Shown here: piece by piece, positions 23,693 to 49,216 of the stretch
How the letters are laid out: each line of letters starts with the position of its first letter
Numbering within the stretch: position 1 is the stretch's first letter
Origin: Hemicordylus capensis
Taxonomy: Eukaryota; Chordata; Lepidosauria; Squamata; Cordylidae
Assembly (NCBI RefSeq): GCF_027244095.1
Contig: NC_069661.1
Coordinates: 181,678,501-181,742,500, forward strand
DNA: 64,000 bases
Reading direction: 5' to 3'
Made by a program: the position numbers and the translations under genes
The notes under the pieces: generated by a model
Told to the model about the DNA's origin: nothing
The model's database searches: none
Seen by the model: the letters and a program-made list of their open reading frames with translations, nothing else

Positions 23693-25232
23693 CACAGGTA
23701 CAGATCTGTACATGGGTACAGTTATTCATACATTCTGTTGAACACAGGTGCAACAGTACACTTTCTATTTGTACCATGCATTTGAGGAGCCTGTAACTCG
23801 GTTCACTTTTAACATAAACACAGGTACAATCAGTCACACAAACAGATGTACAAGAGTAGAGCCCGTGTACGGCACACTCGTACGGCATAATGTTTGAATT
23901 GTGTTCAGGTCAGGAGACACCTAACTCAAACCTACTCTTCAGAGGCTTTTCTTGGGCTGGTCACCATCTCTCTAACATACTTCACAAGGTTGTTGTAGGA
24001 TCCTGGGTGGGGGGGCAGACTATGACAATGAATGTTGAACCATGAGTACCACCCTGGTTTCCTTTTAAGAAAAGTGATAATACCAAGGTAGTCACATTAA
24101 CAACAACAATGCTGATTTGTGGCAGAATCATCCTGTTTTCTAAGCATTCCTGATGCATTCCTTTACCTTTAGTGGTTTGTAAAGTATATACTTTGTTTTG
24201 AGGATTGGCTCTAAAAATTACAGGCCCACAGAATCTACAGAGTGCATCTTTCCCCTGCTCAGAATGCATAAACTTCAAAGAATATTGGAGTTTCCCTCCA
24301 ATCTTGAACATCTGTAGACAACCCTACACAATCCCTTGGGATGTGTTTTCCATTGGAGAGAGACTGGATTAGTTTTGGTCAGACCCTGATGAGCATTGAA
24401 GGGATACATCTGACATTAAATGTTAATAACATTTGATTCACTGAAGTTATTTGAGAAAGTTTTGTATGTATCTATATTTAATTTCTTTTTAGTTTACATA
24501 TACCAGTGCAGTTAGCATTGTCATTACAAGTTACAGGCATGAATAACTTTCTGAAGAGTCTTTTTGGAACACCCATGACCTTAATAGCTGATTAAAAGAA
24601 CATGTGTCTCATTTGTATGGAGAAACATTTTAAAAATCTTACTGTTGCAATATAAATTCATTTTCGCTACACTAATTAAATGCTTTTTAAAAAAACCAAA
24701 ACAATACACTCTTAAGCTGGGCTGCACTTTGAAGTCTAAATGGGCTTCGGATTTGCCCCCAAAATTGAGGTAATGTGACCTTCTTAAGATCAAAATCCTC
24801 TCTTCTACATTCCACTCATTAACTACTGAGCCTAACATACCATTCCAGAGAGAGGAGGAATTGAGTTTTGTGGAAATATTACCTCAGAATCTATTCTAAC
24901 ATTAAAATCTTCTTAGCTAAAGAAAGTATTACCTGTTTCAATAGTTTAAAAGCCTTCTAATTTAAAGTTAGTTAAATTTTAAATTGTTTTAATGTTTTAA
25001 TTCTGTTTTAATTTGTACTTTTTAAAATTGTAAACTGCCCAGAGACATAAGTTTTGAGTGGTATATAAGTTTATGAAACAAACAAAAAATTGTTTCAAAT
25101 TATGAAAAAAATATGAATACGGAAAAAGGAAAAATGGAAGACCATCACTCACCCACCAAGTAGTTCCATTGACTTGTATTGTCATAGTGGGTTGTGGGTT
25201 GTCCTTGGGTGAGGAAGACCTAGATTAAAACC
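23693..25232. other. Intergenic; L2-like 3' tail at 24955-25092
   Basis: The tail ttgtaaactgcccagagaca followed by agttttgagtggtatataag resembles the L2-like tail at 62780-62998. The rest is unassigned. Confidence 0.5.
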
Positions 25233-25234
25233 TA

Positions 25235-25634
25235 GGGCTGTGTACAGAAGCAGATCTGAACTGATTTCAGTCTGATTCAGATACAGTTGTATAAATTTGC
25301 CAATACAAATTGGTGGTGCTCATTGAATTGAGCCAATACAGAGAGCCAAATCAAACTGGATCTGAAGCATCTCCCAATGAAATAATGGGACATCACAAAA
25401 ATGCCTATATTTGTTGTTTTGTGTCATAATGGTGTAAAACCTTCGTGTGTAAAAATTTCAGACAGATAGGGGTTTCTAAGAAGCCAGTTTTTAAAGTTTG
25501 AAGTATATACTTCCTCCCCCTATAACCTTTATAACCAAAGTATATACTTACTCCATCTATAACCTTTATGGTTTCTTTGGGTGCTTGAAGGCAAGGTAAG
25601 CAGCCCCTTCTGATGTTGTCTTCCAAGTTACAGG
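25235..25634. mobile_element. TA-flanked GGGATGTG-family MITE, left part only
   Basis: Begins GGGCTGTGTACAGAAGC after TA (25233-25234) and shares gattcagatac-type sequence with 19814-20793. No matching right end before the next copy begins at 25637, so it is truncated. Confidence 0.5.
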
Positions 25635-25636
25635 TA

Positions 25637-26027
25637 GGAATGTGCATGAGCCAGTTGCATGAGCCAGTTGGGCGCTTCCAAAACGAAGCGCCATACTGGC
25701 CCTATTGCCAGTGTTTGAACCAGCATGACTGATGTGTGTGTGTGTTGGGGGGGGGTGTCTTTAAAAGAGTAGGTAAGGAGCTCCTTACCGGTTCGTACCC
25801 GCCTCACTGCTTTCCCCTTGCCAGCGCTAGGTTTTTCAAGAGATACATGGGCCTGCAGTGCTACTTCCTGCAGATGCACCAGCCATGTGTGTGCTGCAGG
25901 AAGCAGCAATTGGGGCTTCAGAAAGCAGCCCTTCAGCCCTGCATGTCTCTTGAAAGGTACAGTGTCTCTTGAAAAACAAGTGTCTCTTGGAAAATGAGCC
26001 AGTTTGGTACTTCCTTGTGGACATCCC
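25637..26027. mobile_element. TA-flanked GGGATGTG-family MITE
   Basis: Starts GGAATGTGCATGAGCCAG and ends CTTGTGGACATCCC, flanked by TA (25635-25636 and 26028-26029). Internally has tgtctcttgaaa repeats. No coding capacity. Confidence 0.65.
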
Positions 26028-26043
26028 TACTCTCTCTCTCTCT

Positions 26044-26110
26044 CTCTCATAATATTTTTATATTGCCTTTCCTTAAAATAATCTCAAGGTGGTTTACAAA
26101 ACATTTAAAA
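26044..26110 (+). repeat. Short copy of the ataccgcccttcc repeat
   Basis: tttttatattgcctttcctt then tctcaaggtggtttacaaaa matches the repeat at 5644-5690 and 42592-42668. Confidence 0.55.
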
Positions 26111-26751
26111 CAATACAAACTATGTGTAGGGTGGGAGTGCTTATGTTAAATATACTTGTTTTTCTTTCAGAAATCTAATGTGACACAAAGCTTGCCCTCC
26201 ATGCAGATTTACTTTGCCCCTGTGGAGCTTCCCCAGTCTCTTTTTCTGGTGCTGCCATTGAGAAAGACAGGCATCTGACTAGGGGATAATTCAGAAGGGT
26301 AACTTGAATGATGGGGAAACATTACAATTGGAAAAGTGCTATTTTAATCAATGTTTTCTTTTCTGTCCCAGTAATCTTAAACTGAGTAATCAGTGAATTA
26401 AATAGAGTTTGGATCTTTTTAGAGGCAATACTACTCCATAATTCAAGCTAGTGTCAAAGTATTTTTGGTTGCCTTGTACGATGAATCTTGAGTTAATTAA
26501 ATAGATTTACTAATACCAGTACAGCTGTCTAACCACTGCACTTATCTACAAATCAATAAGGAAAAGGTCGGAGCCTCCTGATGTAAATGTGAACTGAGTT
26601 TCTCAAGGACATGTGATAACAATTCTCTTTGCTCCAGGTTATTACATCTGCTTGGCAGCCTCAATCCAGTTCAGAAAAGTCCAAAGCACAAAACACTTCA
26701 TTACTATCTTGTATCCGAAGCTATTGATTTATGATCTCAGCTAAGAGTTTT

Positions 26752-27371
26752 GCATACAGCTCTGGTCACCGTTTCTTAAGGAGGAGATTGTAGAACTGGA
26801 AAAGGTGAAGAAAAAGTCAACCAAGATGATCAGGGGCCTGGAGCACCTTTCTTATGAGGCTAGGCTACAGCATCTGGGGCTTTTTAGTTTGGGGGAAAAG
26901 GTGGCTATGGGGAGACATGATAGAGGCATTTAAAATTATGCATGGAGTAGAGAGAGTGCACAGAGAGAAATCTTCTTCCTCTCTCACTAGGACCAGGGGT
27001 CATCCTATGAAACCGAAGGCCAGGAAATTTAGGACCAACAAAAGGAGGTACTGTTTCACACAGCACATAATTAATTTATGAAATTCTCTGCCATGGAATG
27101 TAGTGATGGCCACTAGCTTGGAGGGCTTTAAAGGGGGCTTAGACAAATTCATAGAGGACAGGCCTATCAGTGGCTACCAGTCTGGTGGCTATAGGCGACC
27201 TCCAGCCTCAGAGACAAGATGCCTTAAATACCAGTTGCATGGGAGCACCAGCAGGAGAAGGTGTGTCCTCCCCTCTTGCCTGTGGGCTTCTCAGAGACAG
27301 CTGGTGGGCCACTGTGTGAAATAGGATGCTGGACTAGATAGGCCTTCAGCCTTATTTTAGCTGCTCTCCTG
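26752..27371 (+). mobile_element. CR1 LINE 3' fragment
   Basis: Aligns by eye with 62100-62731: ctctggtcaccg, ccaagatgatcaggggcct, accaggggtcatcctatga, and the tail gatgctggactagataggcc. It contains the last part of the ORF (RT C-terminal region) and the 3' UTR. Small indels break the frame. Confidence 0.85.
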
Positions 27372-27829
27372 TAAAAGTTGTTTAACACGGTGTGGGAGCA
27401 TGTTTTTATCCGAAGGAAGAGATGCCAACAATCCCCTATTCTAACAGGCATCTATTCTACAACAGACAACTCCATAGAATGTGAAAGATGGGTTTCCTTC
27501 CATCCCTATTACCCTGGGCAGGAGTTGCCAGTGCTTTGTTGTGAAGGGTGACATTGCACCTTTAATGCACAATGCAAGTAGCAGCTTCTAACCAAGATGC
27601 AAGATGCTGCACAACTAACTAACCCTCCCTGACATCCTGCTGTGAAAGGCCTATAACTCTCTGGTTCAGTAACTGACTTCAGTTGCTTGACATATTTGAG
27701 ATCTTTATCTGATAATATAAACCTTGGCTTCCTTCCTGCTTCCTTCCAATAAGATCTTAAGCTAGCCACAGTATGTATTCTGGTCTTGTGCCTGTGCATT
27801 GCTGAACAATCTTTGACTCTAGATTTCCC

Positions 27830-28083
27830 CATGCGCGGCTCATGAACTGTCCTTTAGGAGGGTGGCGGGCGGCTTCTTTAAGGTAAACGGAGCCGGTGCT
27901 CCGTGCCGCCAAGCAGCCCCTGCGGCGGGGAATCACCTTGCCGCTCGCCTCCGCGGGAGCCAGGTGAGTGGCAGAGGCGATTTCACGCCACGGGGGCTGA
28001 TGGGTGGCATGGAGCACTGGCTCCGTTTACCTTAAAGAAGCCGCCCGCTGCCCCCCAAGAGGCGCGTTCACGAGCCGCACATG
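27830..28083. mobile_element. GC-rich fold-back element with 8-bp TSD
   Basis: Ends are CATGCGCGGCTCATGAAC and, inward from the right, CATGTGCGGCTCGTGAAC. The arms ggcggcttctttaaggtaaa / tttaccttaaagaagccgcc are inverse copies. Flanks GATTTCCC (27822-27829) and GATTTTCC (28084-28091) match at 7 of 8. The 8-bp length suggests hAT-like transposition, but the CATG termini are not the usual CAGNG, so the superfamily is open. A short insert-like stretch follows to 28400 without recognisable content. Confidence 0.7.
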
Positions 28084-28798
28084 GATTTTCCTATAGAGTA
28101 GAGAGAGAGGATAGCACTTGCACCTGTGCTCCCCTCTCTCTCCTAGCATAATTTTTCTTCTCTTTGAGCTCACTTAGACATTTCATCTTTCTCATTTATA
28201 TTAACAGGGATTTGTGCATGCAAGATTGGGATCACCTCCTGTCACTGGAGCATTACTTCAAGTTCCGAGGTAGCATCCCTACACAAAGAAATATACTGAG
28301 AATGCCCCATCTAGCTGGGTTTGTCGATCACGAGAAAAACAATTCTGTGGCATCTATTTCTATGACACAAACGAGTATGATGCAGTCGTAATGGAGGGAT
28401 TGCATTTAGGGCTATTTTAGTATATAGCTAAACAAGCTATGTGTGTAGATAATCTTTACACAAGACCACTACTATAAACAAGCTTAGGTACTCTACATAT
28501 AAATTGCTACTCTGTGGTTATGACTCCAGCTGAGTTTACATGATTGAACCCACTGAAGTTGATGGAGTAGGGCTGGCAACCATCAGTTTGGAACTGCCAC
28601 TTGTCCTTTGTGACTTGGCTGTGCTGTACGACTCCATCAGACTTGATCATCTGCTTTGTTTTAACGTATTGTGGAATCTACAACCACTTAAGCAAGTGCA
28701 CCATAGGAAGTAAATTGCTGGCCGTAGACACTTTAAGAGACTGATAGATATTCTTGCACACTATATTTTCTACTAAAAAATAAATTCCACACTTGCAC

Positions 28799-31700
28799 CA
28801 TATCTAAGAGTATATCTTTATTTTATTTTAGTTAAAACATACAATGTTTCATTGAAACTGTGTAGCACTTTTCCAACAATTGTACTTAAATTGTTGATCT
28901 AACAATACCGTGTGTATCTATCTAGTATATACAAATAGTATCATACATGAAGGCTTGGTATGCTGCTTTTAAAATCAGTCACTTAAAACACTGATGGCAA
29001 ATTGTACTCTGAAAATCTAAATTTTGTGGACCCAAAAGATCATCATGTTTATTGCAGAATACACTTGCAACAAATAAGGGGCAGTTAAAAACTCCATGCA
29101 CGAAGAGACTCCCCATTTTCTCTTATGAAGGGCCAAGCTGTGTTCACATATCAAAGCCCTTGCATGTATGGATCTCGGCACCAATTATAGTCTCTGGGGT
29201 CATGGGCCATATTCCAAAGAACTATTAAACTAGTTTTGTGAACCCCCAAAAGCTTTAGTAATGTTTCAGTTCAAACAGAAACATACTCCTATAAACATAG
29301 CAAACTGCTTTTGAACCTGAGGGGAAGCTTCATAGCAGTTTGTGATATAGTGTGGAGTATGATTAAAATAAAAAAATGTTTTAAAAAAACACCAAACTGG
29401 ACTAGCACAAGGCCTTGGACACATCTAGAGTACCTCTTTGGATCTCATACATAGTTCTTTATCATTAGTAATGTGTCCTTATCTAATTTGAATACATAGA
29501 ATTTCAATTTGTACAGTTATATTATTTCTCTGGAAACTTTCATCTAACAGCTCTTCCCTGGATGTACAACATGAATGATCATGGATGAAATAACACATTA
29601 GCCATTAAATGAAGACTATATACATAAACACAAAATTCCAAACCTACATTATATACAATATATTTACAATATATACACACACACTTTTGTACTATTCTGT
29701 ACATAGAGGCTACCCATAAATACTGAAAAATAGGTTTTAACTTCAACAGGTTACTGTTCTATAAATAACATTTTTAATGAAATAAAATGGAAGACAGTAA
29801 TTTTAAAACTAGGCAACAAGCAGTGGTTTAATTAATACTGAAACTGTTAGCTCAGGTGATGCACAGAAGCCTCCAAAGAGACAGGTCTGCGAGTCAGACA
29901 TCAGAGATCAGTCTAGCCTAGTGGTACTCAAAACAAAAGCAGCTGGAGAACTATATAGTTACTGAATGGTAAAAAGCTGAGTGATTCTGTGTCCTATCCA
30001 GAGATCACAGCTTCAGCAATGACTTCAACAATGACACAAAGCAGTATCTGTTATAATTTTCCCCCACCCTGTTGCTAAGAAGAGCAAATTCAGATTTCTT
30101 CTTAGGCTACATACCCTTTCCAATGTCGGAAAACAGATCCACTTGTTCCCTACCCCAAATTGATTGTGTGCAGGTACTGGACAACTCTAATCTTTTTTGG
30201 TAGCAAGCCACATTAATGAGTAAAAAGGAAGAGCTGCCATATTAATAAAGATTATTCCATAAACTGAAAGTAATATTCAAGCTGTTAAGCTGAGTACCAC
30301 TAGATTAGTCCAATATTCAGGAAAATTATATTATACATATCTGCTGCAAATGTATAGAATAACCCTAATCCACTGAAGTCAATGACAGTTCTGAGACACA
30401 ACAAATAAAACATGGTATCTTACATTAACCAACTGCTTAGAAAATTGCAATCTTTCAAACTCTTAAGATGTTCTTTTTTTTTAGAAATTCAGAGCAAAAC
30501 TAAGTTTAAGTTCTTGTAAGTATAGGTGTGGTTACAGGAGCACAAAAGAGAAGATCAGGACTGTTCAAGTACAGTTCATTTTGCCCTACCAGGGTAATGA
30601 TTTAGATTCAAAAGTCAAGCCACTCACAACAGGTAAGGAAAGAATTAGTCACTTTTCAGTAAGGCAGGTTTATTTTGATACTGACCTAAATGGAATAATG
30701 ATTGCAGCCTTAGGGGCTAGCAGTTGCCATGCAGAAATATAAACATTTGCATTATCTGATTAAAAACCTAGACAATGGTTGACATCTGCCAAATATTAAT
30801 AGTGGGCCTAGAGTTTTTAAAATAGCCCTGTGTTGTTAGTAGCTAATCACATGTTATCTTGTGATCCTTTCAATCCAATTACTACTTGAAATTAAGTAAA
30901 TCAGAATTGTAAATTATTATGCCAGATGAACATAGTTGAAAGCAGTCCATGGAGTACTACACTCTAGTCTATATCCTTACACAATGATCTTCTCAGTGGC
31001 ATATGTGTATACAAAGCAACACTGAATGTACCATATCTCTTCAGCCTGGAACTGAAATGATTCAGTGAACATGCAAGTAGTAACAAAACAGGGCATCATC
31101 TTTCCCTGTACTGGTATAGCGCTCATGCACAGAGGGATCCCAGATCTCCCTTACTCACTCACCCACACACACACTTGGCACAGGTATATGATGCCCTTGG
31201 GTGCCTTTGCAGGGCAATCTGGGGAATGGAATGCCTGTACATCCTCCTATATACTCATCCAGCAATGTCTCCTTGGCTGAGCAGTTGGGAGAACAGATCT
31301 CCCATTCTCTGTAATTGCCCAGTGTGTTGAGGAAGAAAGGAGGGGAAGGCGTAATAGGGCTCTGTGATGCCCTTAATAATAACTACATACCTCCTTTTGC
31401 TTTAGCAACAAGTTAAGGCTCAATCAGCGTACATGTATTTCAGAAACAAATACACAAGAGATGACAATGTAGCCCATTTTAAGAAGGTTGTTGTACAATA
31501 CGAGTTACATTAGGGATCCCAGAAACTTCACGAAGAGAATTTTGCTTCATACACCAAATCCTGGCGTAGTATTGAGTAGAAATATCACATGTTCAAACAG
31601 TAACGAAAAATAAAATAATTTAAAATCCAATAATGGATGAAAACTTGGAAGTTAAAAAAATATTGTACAGTCTGAATATTGTACTGCTAGTAAACTATAG

Positions 31701-32870
31701 TAGGACCTCACTTTTACTTGTTTTGAAAAAGTCAAATAAAATAAAGCTATAATATGTAACATTAATGATCAGTAGATCGTGTGTTTTCAGTAAGGGGAAC
31801 TTCCCACTAATGGCAAATAGTCCAATGTGATTTGGTAGATAATTGCAACTGAATGAAAACAACTTTTCTGTTTTATCTTATCACACGATTGAGCACCTCA
31901 AGAACAAAACAGATAAGATTGCATTATAGTGAATTGATCAAATACTGCACCTCTCCAGACCTCATTAATTTCAAAGGACTTGCTTGGGCGTAGCACTCAT
32001 TGTACTGGATGCTATATTTGCTACGTACAAACTGTTTAATACATCATCCATTCTAATCTTTTAAAAACATGACAATTTGAGTAAATAACTACTTGAAAGA
32101 GAATGTAGTGGTTTATGTTGGTTAGATCAGATATTTAGCCATGGGGTCTTAACAAATAAGTGTTTGGTTTTAGATTCAGAAGAGGACTAAGTTACGTACA
32201 GAACTCAGTTATCATTTTGAATCATTCAAATTAGTTGATGTTTAGCATAATAAATTTCAAAAATAATTTCTTATGGCCAAAAATATACATTTAAATTATG
32301 CCCCTGTAGAAAGGCAAAGCATGTTGGATTTAGAACACTGATTAAACAGTTTACAAGTTTTTTTCTACTCTTATTTGGATCATTAACTTACAAAATATTT
32401 TCTTAAAGTCAAAATAGTGCTTTTGAGGTCCATAAAATTTTTGGTACAAAAATAATCGTGTTTTTCTCTTTCACTTTCATTGGTTAGCTTACCTCCCTGC
32501 CCCTGCTGTAAACTAACATATTTCTCACATCACTTGTTTCCATTAGGCACATTCAAGTAAATAATAAAATATCCAAAAAACAATGACAAAAGCCAAACAT
32601 GGCTTGATAAAATTTTACAGAGATAGCTGTCCATTCTCTGGAATGGAATAAATAGTCACTTCCCTCAGCCAAAGATTCAGGTGGTTTGATGTTAGTATCC
32701 ATTCCCATTGTACAGAATAGTTTCTTTTTCCCTCAAAGTTCACTATTCTAAAGTCAGAAGTACCAGCATCAAAGAATCTGCATTTCAAAGGAAGCCAAAT
32801 TGCAAACATGGGTAAGAAGTTCTTTCTCTCAGTAGACTGTTGAATGAACATTGCTGTTCAAAGTGGATAG
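28799..32870 (-). other. SLC38A2: SLC38A2 3' UTR (last-exon continuation)
   Basis: About 4.07 kb between the SLC38A2 stop codon and a tandem poly(A) signal. It is AT-rich, lacks the SINEs and MITEs that crowd the rest of the window, and has no acceptor-donor interruption that I can see. Mammalian SLC38A2 also has a long 3' UTR of a few kilobases. The exact cleavage site, and whether earlier AATAAA signals are used, cannot be told from sequence. Confidence 0.6.
28817..28827 (-). terminator. SLC38A2: Overlapping AATAAA poly(A) signals
   Basis: Reading the minus strand, aaaataaaataaag contains two overlapping AATAAA hexamers. Cleavage would fall about 15-25 bases further, near 28795-28805. Another AATAAA-type hexamer occurs upstream (about 29047), so alternative ends are possible. 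Confidence 0.5.
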
Positions 32871-46108
<13,238 letters not shown>

Positions 46109-46228
46109 GATGGGATCCAGGATGTCTTCTTAGGTACCAGATTCAGCAGGCAAATTATTTATTTGGGTTAGTGACAGCAGCCCAGGCTCCTCTTGATCTT
46201 TTGTCCTTGGCTGCTGGACTTGCCTTGT
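46109..46228 (-). other. SLC38A2: SLC38A2 5' UTR part of exon 2
   Basis: A good acceptor, ttttaccttcacag ending at 46229, opens an exon that reaches the ATG at 46106-46108 with no intervening ATG. In mammals SLC38A2 likewise starts translation in its second exon. The start context has A at -3. Confidence 0.7.
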
Positions 46229-46324
46229 CTGTGAAGGTAAAAAGGAAACGTCAATACTGCAGTGGTCTCCCGAACTGGGTCACGTGATCTGCTGCTGCTG
46301 CTTCTGCCGCTGCTCGGCACGGCT

Positions 46325-46333
46325 GATTCATCA
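46325..46333 (-). promoter_or_regulatory. Second CARE-like site (TGATGAATC) near an E-box
   Basis: The minus strand reads TGATGAATC, one base from the classical ASNS element TGATGAAAC. A CACGTG E-box is at 46281-46286. It lies about 100 bases upstream of exon 2 in a CAG-rich stretch. Weak evidence on its own. Confidence 0.25.
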
Positions 46334-46758
46334 GCAGGCAAGTGGAAAAGTACCAGCAGAGAAGGGAGGGTGAAGGCAGAGAGAAAGAGAAGGAAAAGTA
46401 CAACACAGCAGAACAAAGATAATATCCAGCTACAACACAAGAACGCATGCCACTGGTGGGGATAAGGTTTGTGGGAAAGGCCAGTGGACATATTATACAC
46501 ATTATCTTCTCAACAATATATTTTAACCCATATACCAAAATCATCACCTGCTTTTTCATACTTAATCAATTTTAGCACTTTTAAAGGTAGACTAAACCAA
46601 ACCAGAAATTAAATTCTAAAGGTGGGTTAGATTCATGAAAACAGATTTACAAAGAATTATGATACACCCACCCACACACCACACATGCACAAATATATGT
46701 GTACAGATTCAGAAGTAAACTACCTTAACCCTGGCTCCTCCTCTGCCTGGAACTAATA

Positions 46759-46767
46759 TGATGCAAC
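46759..46767 (+). promoter_or_regulatory. Candidate amino acid response element (TGATGCAAC) in SLC38A2 intron 1
   Basis: TGATGCAAC is a C/EBP-ATF composite core. SLC38A2 is known to be induced by amino acid starvation through an intron-1 site TGATGCAAT bound by ATF4, and this candidate differs at the last base only. It lies in the inferred first intron, about 1 kb downstream of the inferred promoter. Orientation is opposite to the gene, which such elements tolerate. Confidence 0.5.
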
Positions 46768-47619
46768 CTGGCTAAGAGGTTGCTTTTTTTCATTAACCAA
46801 GGTTTCATTTATCTTTTCTAGCTCCCCTCTCCAACGGGATCCCTGCATTTTAAAATGGAAAAATGCAAATCAAGTCACAAGACTGCACCACCAGCGCTTG
46901 GAATAGGTGTACTAATCAGAATGTGTAACTGAAAATACTGTTATTTTGAAGTTATTATAAATCATTTGTGTAACTCCTGGAATTATGATTCAAGAGTTAT
47001 TTGGAATCAATGCAGTTTTGTCATATTATGATATATCCAATAAAATATTTGGAAAGGAAAAAGACTGCACTACCCATGCTTTTTTTCTGATGGGTAATTT
47101 TTAAAATACTGCTAGGATGCAGCAGCGCTGGCTGGCTATTCCCCACCACACAGACCCTGCCGCTTTACATGAGAATCGCACCATCTTACATAAAGAAACG
47201 CTCACCAAAGCTTTTCTTCTTAGCTATAACCTAATGAAATTAGCCAATCTCCTCATCGAAAACTCATTTCCATCCACACACCCATTCCACGCCGCAGAAA
47301 CAGTCGAACTCAACATTTTACCTTAATCAATGAAGCTTACAATCTGGACGTTCTGGAGTTTCTTTCAATCTTCTAAGGACCACGAGATCTTTGATGAGAT
47401 CGTGATTTTTAAATTACGTCTTCAGAAGGACCAAAAAAAAAAAAAAAAAAGCTTAACAATTCAAAAACGGAGTAGAAAAACCTATATACATAAACAAACG
47501 GTTTCTAAAAATCTTTATAAAATAATAAGTTATGGTTCTCTTATTAAATTAAACAAAACAAAAAAATGACAGGTAAACTAGGTTGAGGTATGCGGCTTTG
47601 ATGCTTTGCTAGATTTGTA

Positions 47620-48070
47620 ATGTGTTCAGCACCAGCCAGCGCTGCTCTCGTGGAACGTCGCAATCAGGTCTAAAGAATGTATCCGAAAGCTTCTCCTTTT
47701 GGAGACCGGAATGGGCGACGTCAGAGGGAGGAGAGAAAGAGGGCGTGCAACGTCCTCCAACGTGCAGCGGCTTTTTGTATACCAACACTGCGCTTCATCG
47801 CTCCGCCCCGGGCTCTTCCGCCTCTTTTACTCGAGTGCTGCCACAGTGACACTGTTACCCTTAGGACAGGAGCCTCCCTTTCTCCGCACAAAAGGAGATC
47901 ACGAGGCCGTTACTAAGCAGCCGTGCGAAAACCTACACTGCGCCATGCTTTATGCAGGTGGTCGTCGAAAAAGACTGGAAGCTTCAAATTACTTTCCGTT
48001 GAGACTAGGGCCGCTTTAATCCAAGCACCCCGTTTTAACCGAATTGCGGCTCAGGTTGTAAATCTCCCAT
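47620..48070 (-). promoter_or_regulatory. SLC38A2: CpG-rich SLC38A2 promoter / exon 1 candidate
   Basis: The only CpG-dense block just upstream of SLC38A2. On the minus strand it holds a GC box (47801-47809, ggggcggag), a TATA-like tatacaaaa (47773-47781) and a TGACGTCG CRE-like site (47716-47723). Transcription would start near 47750. A possible exon 1 donor is AAG/GTAAAA at 47322, but other donors cannot be excluded. No coding sequence is expected in exon 1. Confidence 0.5.
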
Positions 48071-48137
48071 TGGGAGCATGTGCCATAAGCAGATTAGTCG
48101 CTTTCAGACTCCGTTTCAGAATAGGAATTAATTGATT

Positions 48138-48485
48138 GATGATTGATTAAGTGCCGTCAAGTCGGTGTCGACTCTTAGCGACCACATAGATAGATTCTCT
48201 CCAGGATGATCTGTCTTCAACTTGGCCTTTAAGGTCTCGCAATGGTGCATTCATTGCTGTCGGAATCGAGTCCATCCACCTTGCTGCTGGTCGTCCTCTT
48301 CTCTTTCCTTCCACTTTCCCCAGCATTATCGACTTCTCAAGGGACCTGGGTCTTGTCCGAAGTATGATAGTTTGAGCCTGGTCATTTGTGCCTCCAGCGA
48401 GAATTATGAATTGATTTGTTCTATGATCCATTTGTTTGTTTTCCTGGCTGTCCATGGTATCTTCAAAAGCCTTCTCCAGCACCAA
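48138..48485 (-). mobile_element. LINE ORF C-terminus and 3' tail (RTE/BovB- or Vingi-like)
   Basis: A minus-strand open frame of about 112 codons includes IMLGKVEGKRRGRPAARWMD, SIPTAMNAPLRDLKGQVEDR and VAKSRHRLDGT then stop. This resembles the C-terminal tail of RTE/BovB-type and related LINEs, where a GKRRRGRQ..RWLD motif precedes VAKSR..L. The 3' tail gtcgacaccgacttgacggc recurs in the SINEs at 21095 and 58557, so this LINE probably mobilises them. Only the 3' end is present. Confidence 0.65.
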
Positions 48486-48539
48486 AGCTGGGGTATGCCA
48501 AAGTTGGTGCTGGATAATTAATTAATTACAAGATCGATA

Positions 48540-49216
48540 ATAGGGCTTTTAACCTAAGAGAGTTCTATAGAAATGGTAAGCCATAATACATATTCCACAA
48601 TAGATTCCATCTGTGTGCATATAGTTCAGTATGTGCACCACATGGGTATGAAGTGGCATTTACCAAATGATGAAGCACAATCTTCCTCAGATTTGGAGTC
48701 TGAGATATCCACTCACTAGGACTACCTATTTTTTTAATGTTGGAGAACAAAAGTAAAATCCATAGTGATGACAACATAGATTACAAACTATTTGTGTCCA
48801 TAGAGAATGAGAAGGGGAAAGAGTAATATGGATTCTTGAATAACTGCAGTAAGTCATAATCGTACTGCCTTCAAAATAAACAACATAATCTGGATAACTA
48901 CCACGTGCATAGTCTATTTCGCCATTTGGCAGCATTAATTGATCAAGCCAGTGATTTTAAGATGTTTACTTTGGAAGTGATGGATTAAGGAGAGGAGAGG
49001 TGGGAGAAAGGTGGCAAAGAGGAGAATGTCACTATGGCAAGCCTACATATGAAAACAGCACTGTGTATAAGTCTATCCCCACAATGTTTTAAACATTATT
49101 TCCTCTGTTTTTTTAATCTTCTTAGATGGCCCATAATGACTACTTTGATATATTACTGAGCATTTGGCATGGCATATCAAGTTTCAATACTATAGGAATA
49201 GATTGAGTTCTGGATA
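48540..49216. other. Intergenic, nothing recognised
   Basis: No gene or classifiable repeat supported. Confidence 0.45.

Noticed and set aside
47117-47569. Short frames in the inferred SLC38A2 exon 1 / intron 1 region
   Set aside because: They include a poly(A) run and AT-rich DNA, with no homology or splice support.
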